From Streptomyces sp. NA02950 (GTDB taxonomy: Bacteria; Actinomycetota; Actinomycetes; Streptomycetales; Streptomycetaceae): a DNA stretch of 64,000 nucleotides. This document shows positions 56,043 to 62,980 of this stretch, one piece after another; position 1 is the first letter of the stretch, and each line of letters begins with the position of its first letter. The stretch lies in NCBI RefSeq assembly GCF_013364155.1, contig NZ_CP054916.1:8152001-8216000 (forward strand), read 5' to 3'. A model generated the notes under the pieces. That model ran no database searches, was not told the origin of the DNA, and worked only from the letters and a program-made list of their open reading frames with translations. Made by a program: the position numbers and the translations under genes.

Positions 56043-56071
56043 TTGCAGCGGGTAGATCGCGCGCTTACTGT
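56043..56071 (+). promoter_or_regulatory. Candidate promoter of operon D
   Basis: TTGCAG (56043-56048) and TACTGT (56066-56071) with 17 bases between them form a good HrdB-type promoter in the decarboxylase-ACP divergent gap, about 110 bases before the ACP start. Between it and the gene lie two direct copies of AAGGCYGTTG (56101 and 56117), 16 bases apart, which could be regulator sites. Confidence 0.5.
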
Positions 56072-56181
56072 ACTCCCATTCGCCGCCTGCGGAATGGCCC
56101 AAGGCCGTTGCGAGACAAGGCTGTTGAGCCTCCTGGGACTCGATGGAACACAGGTGCGTCGCACTGAGAGAGGGGGGTCTC

Positions 56182-56454
56182 TTGAGCGGTATCGACACCA
56201 CCGGTCCGGCCATCACCGATCGACTGGTGGAGACACTCAACAGCCACCTGCGGAACGTGCCGCCCGACGTGGACTGGGCCACCGTCAGGCTGCCCGACGT
56301 CGGCCTGGACTCGATGTCCGCGATCGAACTGGTCATCACCCTCGAGGAGCTCTTCGGCGTGCAGTTCCCCGATGAGCTGCTGGTGCGGGAGACCTTCGAA
56401 CACCTGCCGTCGCTGGAGGCCGCCGTCCGCTCCCTGCTGGGCGAGCGGGCCTGA
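56182..56454 (+). CDS. Free-standing acyl carrier protein (BtrI-like)
   Basis: A 90-residue discrete ACP. The phosphopantetheine Ser lies in VGLDSMSAIELVITLEELFG, followed by acidic helix III (FPDELLVRETFEHLPSLEAA). TTG at 56182 is chosen because AGAGAGGGGGG sits just upstream; an ATG at 56143 would give 13 extra residues without a site. First gene of operon D, opposite a BtrK-type decarboxylase. It most likely carries the amino-acyl group (for example glutamyl then 4-aminobutyryl, as on BtrI) while the decarboxylase and luciferase-like enzyme act on it. An ACP dedicated to the PKS starter is the alternative. Confidence 0.9.
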   Translation: MSGIDTTGPAITDRLVETLNSHLRNVPPDVDWATVRLPDVGLDSMSAIELVITLEELFGVQFPDELLVRETFEHLPSLEAAVRSLLGERA

Positions 56455-56510
56455 CGCCGCGCGGCGGCCGCGCCGCCACCACCCCCCCACCAGATGGGAG
56501 ACACCACGGG

Positions 56511-56765
56511 ATGAGCGCCCACGTACCCACGTTCGAGGAATTCGTCCGCCCGCTGCTCGCCACCGCCGGTGCGCCGGACTACGAGACCACCCCGCTGAGC
56601 CGGCTGACCGCCGGTGACTTCGCCGTCCTGGCCTGGCTCGACGACCTCGGTGTCGACCTCCCCGCCGATGTGGAGGCGGAGCTGGTGGCCCGCTGGGACA
56701 CCGCGACCCCCCGCGATGTCTACGAGATGGTCTTCTCCACCACCCCGGGAGCCGCGTGCTCATGA
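56511..56765 (+). CDS. Small ACP-like protein without the phosphopantetheine serine
   Basis: An acidic 84-residue protein. Its helices follow an ACP-like rhythm: TTPLSRLTAGDFAVLAWLDD corresponds to the loop and helix II region, then GVDLPADVEAELVARWDTAT, PRDVYEMV. At the expected attachment site the sequence is AGDFAVL rather than DSL, so it cannot be pantetheinylated. It may be a degenerate carrier protein acting as a docking or scaffolding partner of the true ACP just upstream or of the hydrolase whose ATG overlaps its stop. GGGAGACACCACGGG precedes the ATG. I recognise no named family. Confidence 0.65.
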   Translation: MSAHVPTFEEFVRPLLATAGAPDYETTPLSRLTAGDFAVLAWLDDLGVDLPADVEAELVARWDTATPRDVYEMVFSTTPGAACS

Positions 56766-57934
56766 CCGTGACCACGGAGCTCGACCTCAGTGCGGTGCGA
56801 CGGCTGTTCGACGCGGAGATCGACCGCGGAATCGAGACCGGGGTGCAGCTCTCGGTCTCCTGCCGGGGCCGGGTGATGGACCTCGCCGTCGGCGACAACG
56901 GCGCGGGCCACCCGATGACCACCGACACCTTCGTCCCCTGGACCTGCTCCTCCAAACCGGTCGGCGCCCTGGCCTTCGGCCGGGCGTGGGAGTCCGGCGC
57001 CGTCGACCCCGACACCCCGGTGTCCACGGTGCTCCCGGAGTTCACCGGCGGTGGCAAGGAACGGGTCAGGGTCCGCGATCTGCTCACCCACACACTGGGC
57101 ATGCCGGACCCGGTGCTGGCCGTGAACACCGGGGACACCGATCTCTCCGCGTTCACCTGGTCCGATATCGACGCGCTGATCTGGGCGGTGATCTGCGACG
57201 CCACCACCGGGCCACTGCCCGGCGCCGCCATGGTCTACAACCCGGTGACCACCTGGTACGTGCTGGACCGGCTGCTCACCACCCTCACCGGCGGCCGGTC
57301 CGGGGACAGTTACCGCGACCTCCTCGGCCGCCTCGGCCTCACCGCCACGCTCGGCCTCGACCCCGGCGTACCCGCCGACCGCCAGGTCACCGTCACCGCC
57401 TCGGCCGACCAGGCGGAGGGCTTGGCCTACCTGCGGCTGGCCAGCGCGCTCCCGCTGCCCGGAGTCGGCGTCTGGGGCGCCGTACGGGATCTGCGCGTCG
57501 TCGGCGAAGTGCTGCTGATGAAGGGCGTCCACCAGGGTGTTCCGCTCGTCGGGCCCGCCACGGTGGAGGCGCTGACCGCCACCCACTGGCCCGGTTCGCC
57601 CGACCGCTCCATCTGCGACACCGACTTCCCCTACGGCCTCGGGGTGATGACCCTCCCGGCCGTCTTCGGCCGCCGCACCTCCGCACGGACCTTCGGCCAC
57701 GCGGGCGGCAACACCTCCACACTGCTGGTCGACCCGCTGTTCGACCTGGTGGTGGCGGTGTACTGGAACGGCCGGCTCGACGACGTACGGACCTTCGCCC
57801 GCCGCTACGCACTGGTGCGGGCGCTCTACGACGACCTCGGACTGCCCCGGCTGCCCCGCGCGGGACGACCGGTGGCACCGGCCGGGACGGAAGAGGAGCG
57901 GCCATGGGCAGCGCCCGCACCAGGACCCTGGTGA
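56762..57934 (+). CDS. Beta-lactamase-fold protein with Cys-x-x-Lys active site
   Basis: A 390-residue class C beta-lactamase/esterase homologue without a signal peptide, so cytoplasmic. The nucleophile motif Ser-x-x-Lys is changed to Cys-Ser-Ser-Lys in VPWTCSSKPVGALAFG. A Tyr in MVYNPVTTWYVLDRLL and HxG in GHAGGNTSTLL supply the other elements. Cytoplasmic relatives such as CapW of the capuramycin-type pathways act as transacylases that form amides. An ACP-linked acyl donor would fit here, since the gene overlaps the ACP-like gene (ATGA) and the P450 gene (31 bases). A Cys nucleophile would suit thioester exchange. Hydrolytic activity is the alternative. Confidence 0.85.
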   Translation: MTVTTELDLSAVRRLFDAEIDRGIETGVQLSVSCRGRVMDLAVGDNGAGHPMTTDTFVPWTCSSKPVGALAFGRAWESGAVDPDTPVSTVLPEFTGGGKERVRVRDLLTHTLGMPDPVLAVNTGDTDLSAFTWSDIDALIWAVICDATTGPLPGAAMVYNPVTTWYVLDRLLTTLTGGRSGDSYRDLLGRLGLTATLGLDPGVPADRQVTVTASADQAEGLAYLRLASALPLPGVGVWGAVRDLRVVGEVLLMKGVHQGVPLVGPATVEALTATHWPGSPDRSICDTDFPYGLGVMTLPAVFGRRTSARTFGHAGGNTSTLLVDPLFDLVVAVYWNGRLDDVRTFARRYALVRALYDDLGLPRLPRAGRPVAPAGTEEERPWAAPAPGPW

Positions 57935-59283
57935 ACCGGCTGCCGGGCCCCACCCCGCTCGGCCACCTCCGCTACCTCAAAGGGCTGCTCGGCAAGCCCT
58001 ACGACGCCCTGCTCGAACTGCACCGCGGCTACGGTCCGGTGTGCGCGTTCGGCGTCGGCGGCCAGAAGTACGTACTGCTCTTCGGCGCCGAGGCCAACGA
58101 ACTGCTGCTCACCGACTCCCCGCGCAACCCCAGGTTCCTCTCCCGCGACGTCCTCACCCTGCTCATCCCGGTGGTCGGCGCCAACGCCATGGTCGTCAGC
58201 GACGGTGAGGACCACCGGCGCCGCCGGGCGCTGGTCCGCCCCGCCTTCGTCCGCAAGCGCATCGAGGGCTATGTCCCGGTCATGGTGAACGAGATCCACC
58301 GCATGATCGACGGATGGCGGCCCGGACACACCGTGGACGCCTTCGCCGATGTGCGCTCCTGCATCCGGCGGATCGCGATCCGTTCCCTCTTCGGCGACCG
58401 GCTGAAGGCGCACACCGACGAGATCGGCCGTGAACTCCAGACAGCGCTGAACTACATCAACCGCTCCCCGTTCCTGCGCTTCGACCACGATCTGCCCGGC
58501 ACCGCCTACCGCCGCGCCATGGCCGCACGCGAGCGCGTCGACCGTTACGTACGGGCGGAGATCGCCAACCGGCGGGCCGAACCCAACGACCAGGGCGATG
58601 TTCTCGACGCCCTGCTCGAGTCGTACTTCGAGGGCGACCACCTCGCCGACCTCGAGGTGCGCGACCAGGTCATCAGCCTCATCGCCTCGGGCTACGACTC
58701 CAGCAGCTCGGCGGCCGGATGGGCGGTGTACGCCCTGCTGAAACACCCCGAGGTGCTGCGCCGTGTCCGGGACGAGGTGGCGCGGGCCGCGGGAGACGAG
58801 CCGCTCAGCGCGGAACTCGTGGGCAGGATGGACTACATCGGCTGGACCGTCTCCGAGATCCTGCGCCTGTACACCCCCGGAGTGCTCACCGGAAGGACCT
58901 CGGTGGAGGACTTCGAGTTCGGCGGACACCTCGTCCCCAGGGGTGCCAGGGTGCTCTACTCCCAGTACGTCACCCACCGGATGCCCCGCCTGTGGACCGA
59001 CCCGCTCCAGTTCCGCCCGGAGCGCTGGAACACCGCCGCCCCGGACTACCGCGAACCCGTTCCCTACAGCTTCGTCCCCTTCGGCGGGGGCTACCGCCGG
59101 TGCATCGGATACGCCTTCGCCGAGCTCGAACTGAAGCTGCTCATCGCCGAGTTGGCCCGCCGCGCCGACCTCGCACCGGTCAGGAGCACGGTCCGGCCCA
59201 CCGGCGTGGCCACCATGTGGCCCGACGGCGGAGTCCCGGTGGCGGTGCGGGAGATCAGACCGCCGGTGGGTGGCCCCGGATGA
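57904..59283 (+). CDS. Cytochrome P450
   Basis: A 459-residue P450. It has the haem motif FGGGYRRCIGYAFAELELKL with the proximal Cys, the ExxR pair in TVSEILRLY, and the I-helix LIASGYDSSSSAAGWAV, where the usual acidic-Thr pair is Asp-Ser. The sequence resembles bacterial CYP102/CYP110-like class E P450s more than the short class I type, with PERW (FRPERWN) before the haem loop. No reductase domain or ferredoxin gene lies nearby. Start ATG 57904 has AAGAGGAGCGGCC upstream and overlaps the preceding gene by 31 bases. It would oxidise the pathway product or the carrier-bound acyl group. Confidence 0.93.
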   Translation: MGSARTRTLVNRLPGPTPLGHLRYLKGLLGKPYDALLELHRGYGPVCAFGVGGQKYVLLFGAEANELLLTDSPRNPRFLSRDVLTLLIPVVGANAMVVSDGEDHRRRRALVRPAFVRKRIEGYVPVMVNEIHRMIDGWRPGHTVDAFADVRSCIRRIAIRSLFGDRLKAHTDEIGRELQTALNYINRSPFLRFDHDLPGTAYRRAMAARERVDRYVRAEIANRRAEPNDQGDVLDALLESYFEGDHLADLEVRDQVISLIASGYDSSSSAAGWAVYALLKHPEVLRRVRDEVARAAGDEPLSAELVGRMDYIGWTVSEILRLYTPGVLTGRTSVEDFEFGGHLVPRGARVLYSQYVTHRMPRLWTDPLQFRPERWNTAAPDYREPVPYSFVPFGGGYRRCIGYAFAELELKLLIAELARRADLAPVRSTVRPTGVATMWPDGGVPVAVREIRPPVGGPG

Positions 59284-59314
59284 CACCCACCGAGCCGGAA
59301 GAAGGGGACCGCCC

Positions 59315-60283
59315 GTGCCGTCGTGGCCGCTCACACTGAGCTTCATCGTCCCGCCGCACTCCGCGCAGTTCGGCTACGGCGGCAGACTGAAGCCCTCGGT
59401 CTACCTCGGGCGGCTCACGGCCTATATGGACGCCGCCGAGGCGATCGGGGTCACCGGGGCCTTCGTCTACGACTTCCCGGTCGCCATGGACCCCTGGCTC
59501 GCCGCCTTCGACGTGCTCGCGGCCTCCACCGCGCTCGAACCCGTCGTCGCCGTCCGCCCCCACCAGGAGAGCGCGGAGTCGGTGGCGCGCCGCGTCGCCG
59601 ACCTCGGCTACCGCTTCGGCCGCCCCACCCACGTCAATGTGGTCGCCGGAGCCACCCGCCCCTCCCGCGCCACGGCCGACGACCGGGGTGACAAGGTCGC
59701 GGCACGCGCCGAACTGGGCCGCTACGCCGAGCGGTTGAGGGAAGAACTGGACCAGCGGTGCGACCCCGCCACCGGACACCCCCTGCTCGTCACCCCCTCC
59801 TCCGCCACCCCGGGCCTCGTCCCGGCCGACTGCGTGCTGATGATGGCCCGGCCACGGATCGCGCTCGCCGAGAGCGTCGGCCGGGCCCGCGAGGAACAGA
59901 ACGTGGACCGGGTCTCCATGCTCGTGGGTGTGGTGGCCCGGAACACCGAGGACGAGGCGTGGGCGGCCGCCCGCCGCCTCAGCGCACCCGACCGGCGGCA
60001 GCAGGTCGCCGGGCGGATGTTCATGTCCCAGGTGGTCTCCAGCGAGCACCTCGCCAGTTACGCCCTCGCCGAGGAGGAGGAGACCCACGACGAACGCCTC
60101 TGGTACGGGGCACCGGCGCGGGGGATCGACGCGCCGAAACTGGTCGGCTCGGTGGACCAGGTGGCCGCATGGCTGATGTCGTGCCGGTCCCTGGGCGTCA
60201 CCGACCTCATCATCGACCTGGCCCCCGACAGCGCCGAGTACGCCTTCGTGGGTCAGGTGGTCCGGGCGTGCGGACGCCCCTGA
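59315..60283 (+). CDS. Luciferase-like flavin monooxygenase (BtrO-like)
   Basis: A 322-residue LLM-family FMN/F420 enzyme (TIM barrel). The typical blocks are LKPSVYLGRLTAYMDAAEAI, VYDFPVAMDPWLAAFDVLAA, THVNVVAGATRPS and the C-terminal LVGSVDQVAAWLMSCRSLGV. It is closest in style to alkanesulfonate-monooxygenase-like enzymes, which use FMNH2 and oxygen. BtrO, which hydroxylates the 4-aminobutyryl-ACP intermediate in butirosin, is of this family; the neighbouring ACP and decarboxylase suggest the same type of substrate. No flavin reductase (BtrV equivalent) is in the window. GTG 59315 has AAGGGGACC upstream; a longer frame from 59270 has none. Confidence 0.87.
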   Translation: MPSWPLTLSFIVPPHSAQFGYGGRLKPSVYLGRLTAYMDAAEAIGVTGAFVYDFPVAMDPWLAAFDVLAASTALEPVVAVRPHQESAESVARRVADLGYRFGRPTHVNVVAGATRPSRATADDRGDKVAARAELGRYAERLREELDQRCDPATGHPLLVTPSSATPGLVPADCVLMMARPRIALAESVGRAREEQNVDRVSMLVGVVARNTEDEAWAAARRLSAPDRRQQVAGRMFMSQVVSSEHLASYALAEEEETHDERLWYGAPARGIDAPKLVGSVDQVAAWLMSCRSLGVTDLIIDLAPDSAEYAFVGQVVRACGRP

Positions 60284-60346
60284 CCACCGCACCGGCGCCC
60301 GCCCGGCGATCCGGCGAACTCACGGCACAACCCGGCAGGAGTACCC

Positions 60347-61618
60347 ATGAAGAGGTGGACGGCCTCGACCCGGCTGCTGCGCGACCCCCGGTTCCGGCGC
60401 TTCTCCATCGGCTACTTCGCCTCCCTGTTCGGTACCGGCATGGAGGCCGTCGGAGTGGCGTTCGCCGTACTGGACAGCGGCCACTCCGCCGCCGGGCTCG
60501 GCAACGTCCTGACCGCCGGGGTCGCCGCCAACGTCTGCTGTCTGCTGGTCGGCGGAGTGATCGCGGACCGTTTCAGCCGCCGTACGGTGATGCTCTGCTG
60601 CGACACCGTCCGCTGTGCCGGGGAGGCGTCGTTCGCCGCCCTCATCCTGTTCGGGCACCCACCGCTGTACTGGCTGGTCATCCTGTACATGGTGCAGAAC
60701 GCGGCGGCAGGGTTCTACATGCCCGCCCTCGGCGGGCTGACCCCGCAGTTGGTCCCGGTCGACGATCTGCACGACGCCAACACCTACCTCGGGCTGGCCA
60801 GGGACATCGGCCGGGTGCTGGGGCCTGCCGCGGCGGGTGCCGTCGCCGCCGCGCTGGAACCCGGCGCCGTCCTGGCCATCGACGCGTTCACCTTCGCTGT
60901 CAGCGCGGTCACCCTCGCCTCCATCAGGGTGCCCGCGAAACGGGGGAAGGAACGCCCCTCACCGCTGCGCGACCTCGCCGACGGCTGGCACGCCTGGCGG
61001 TCACGCCCCTGGATCTGGATCACCAGCGCACGGTTCGCCCTGTTCAACTCGGTCGTCTACGCACCGCTCATCGTGCTCGGCCCGGCGCTCGCCAAGGAGC
61101 GCTTCGGCGGCGCGGACGGCTGGGGGATCGTGCTCACCGCGCTGGGTATCGGCGCGGTGGCCACCGGACCGGTCATCATGGGCCGCACCCCCGCCCGGCC
61201 CCTGGTGGTGCTCACCGCCTTCCATGTGACCTGGGCGCTGCCGCTGCTGGCCCTCGCTCTGGACCTGCCGCTGGCCGTGATCGCCGGAGGCGCACTGCTC
61301 GCCGGTACCGGCTCCGCCGTCTTCAACGCCGTCTGGTCGTCGACCCTGCAACGCAACGTCCCGGCCGAGGTGATGGCCCGGATCACCTCGCTCAGCACCC
61401 TGTGCTCCTACGCGCTCGCACCGCTCGGCCTCGCGGTCGCCGCCTCGGTGGCGGACTCCGTCGGTGCCGACAACGTCCTGCTGTTCGGCGCGGGCTGGCA
61501 TGTGCTGAGCGTGCTGCTGGTGCTGGCCCTGCCGCCCGCGCGGCGCTTCACCGGTCAGACACCCACGGCCCCCGCGCGGACCGCCCAGCCGGTCGGGATC
61601 GAGAGCGACACCGTCTGA
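60347..61618 (+). CDS. MFS exporter
   Basis: A 423-residue major facilitator superfamily protein with about 12 helices. It starts FSIGYFASLFGTGMEAVGVA and contains the loop 2-3 motif GGVIADRFSRRTVMLCCDTVR. This is the drug-efflux (MFS_3/enterobactin-exporter EntS-like) type. Last gene of operon D, 63 bases after the luciferase-like gene, with GGCAGGAG upstream. Likely exports the finished compound and contributes to self-resistance. A weak hairpin (CGGCC/GGCCG near 61640) lies between it and the convergent GNAT gene. Confidence 0.92.
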   Translation: MKRWTASTRLLRDPRFRRFSIGYFASLFGTGMEAVGVAFAVLDSGHSAAGLGNVLTAGVAANVCCLLVGGVIADRFSRRTVMLCCDTVRCAGEASFAALILFGHPPLYWLVILYMVQNAAAGFYMPALGGLTPQLVPVDDLHDANTYLGLARDIGRVLGPAAAGAVAAALEPGAVLAIDAFTFAVSAVTLASIRVPAKRGKERPSPLRDLADGWHAWRSRPWIWITSARFALFNSVVYAPLIVLGPALAKERFGGADGWGIVLTALGIGAVATGPVIMGRTPARPLVVLTAFHVTWALPLLALALDLPLAVIAGGALLAGTGSAVFNAVWSSTLQRNVPAEVMARITSLSTLCSYALAPLGLAVAASVADSVGADNVLLFGAGWHVLSVLLVLALPPARRFTGQTPTAPARTAQPVGIESDTV

Positions 61619-61658
61619 CCCCGCCACGGAAACCGGTGCGGCCCTTCCGGCCGACGTG

Positions 61659-62837
61659 TCAGGCGTACACCGTCCACTCGTCCTCGTCCAGCGCGCCCTT
61701 GACCGCCGGGACGGACTCGCGCAGCTCCTCGGCGAAGGCACGGTTGTGCGCCCGGACCGCGTCGTCATGGCCGCGCAGCACACTGTCCTCCGACAGATCC
61801 AGCAGCCACAGGGGGCTCAGCCGGGCGCCCCGGAGCACCTTGGCGCCGGGTGAGGACATCCCCAGATGCAGGCGGCGTACCCCCGGCAGGCCCAGCAGCC
61901 GGTAGTACGTGAGGTTGGCGTACTCCGCCGCGCCACGCAGCCTCGGATAGTCGAACCCCACGGCCCGGGCGTACACCGTGTCGCCGCTGCGGCAGTACAT
62001 ACAGCAGCCGACCGCGGCCCCGTCGTCCGGATCGCGCAGCAACAGCACCTCGGCGACCTCGCCCGCCAGCTCGCCGTGGCGGCGGAAGCCCTCGGTGAAC
62101 GCCTCCAGGTCCACCGCATGGCCGTACCGCCGCTGGGTCCCGGCCGCCAGCCGGGCCACGTCGCCGTACACCTCGGGCAGCGGATGGTGCTCCACCCGGT
62201 ACCCGGCGCGCTCGAAGTCGGACAGTTCCCGGCGCACCGTCTGCCGCCGCTTGGAGGTCAGCGAGGCCAGCCAGGCGTCCCGGTCGCCCTCCGGTACGTC
62301 GATCGCCGCGTCCGCGGCCAGCACGACCGGCAGGGTGTCCACCCCGGCGGAGCGCAGCGCGGCCACGTCCTCGCTGGTGAAGTACATCGCCACCCGGGTG
62401 CGGGTGTCCTCCAGCGGGGAACCGGCCGCGCGGACCCCCGCCAGCAGGCCCCCGGCCGCGTCAGCGGTGTGCGAAGCGTCCGGGGTGGCGCGCGGCCCGG
62501 TGAGCAGATGGGCGAGATAGCCACGCCGCTGGCCCACCAGGATGCCCTGCGGCGGGGGCTGGGGGAGGCCGTGCCGGGCCAGCACATCGCTCCAGCGGTA
62601 GTTGGTGTTCTGTTCGCCCGTCACCGCGGAGACCGGTACCGCGGCCCGTCCGCCGCCCGTGAGCCGGGTGTGGACCGCCCCCGACACACCGCCGGGCTCC
62701 AGCGCGCACAGCCGCAGCCACAGAGCCGAGGAGTAGAAGCGGTCGGCAGCCAGTTCGTCCCACGTGGTGTCGTCCAGACCGCCCAGGGGATCCGTGAAGC
62801 AGCCGGTGGTCGTCGACGGACTCGTTGAGTGGTCCAT
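61659..62837 (-). CDS. FemAB/BioF2-like GNAT-fold acyltransferase
   Basis: A 392-residue double-GNAT protein. SLTSKRRQTVRRELSDFERA, then LLLRDPDDGAAVGCCMYCRS and RGAAEYANLTYYRLLGLPGV, GMSSPGAKVLRGARLSPLW are the blocks of the CelD/BioF2 (peptidoglycan-interpeptide-like) acetyltransferase group. Relatives use acyl-CoA, acyl-ACP or aminoacyl-tRNA to build amides. Next to an ATP-grasp gene and an ACP pathway, transfer of the carrier-bound amino acid is plausible. ATG 62837 is chosen at the start of homology-like sequence; no strong ribosome site precedes it. It is divergent from the ATP-grasp gene and converges with the MFS gene. Confidence 0.75.
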   Translation of the reverse strand: MDHSTSPSTTTGCFTDPLGGLDDTTWDELAADRFYSSALWLRLCALEPGGVSGAVHTRLTGGGRAAVPVSAVTGEQNTNYRWSDVLARHGLPQPPPQGILVGQRRGYLAHLLTGPRATPDASHTADAAGGLLAGVRAAGSPLEDTRTRVAMYFTSEDVAALRSAGVDTLPVVLAADAAIDVPEGDRDAWLASLTSKRRQTVRRELSDFERAGYRVEHHPLPEVYGDVARLAAGTQRRYGHAVDLEAFTEGFRRHGELAGEVAEVLLLRDPDDGAAVGCCMYCRSGDTVYARAVGFDYPRLRGAAEYANLTYYRLLGLPGVRRLHLGMSSPGAKVLRGARLSPLWLLDLSEDSVLRGHDDAVRAHNRAFAEELRESVPAVKGALDEDEWTVYA

Positions 62838-62980
62838 ATGGGCAGCATACAAAGGCAGTTGACGCAGATCACGGATGTCGTGGCGTCCTCGACTCGATAT
62901 GTCACGCGCCGTAGACTCGGCTGACGATCTGACAGATGGCGCCGGTCTCCGCACCGTCGGTGCCCGCTCGGAAGGCGGAC

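Noticed and set aside
54705..56522. 605-codon form of the PLP decarboxylase
   Set aside because: The upstream 195 codons are antisense to the ACP gene and low-complexity; homology starts at GTG 55934.
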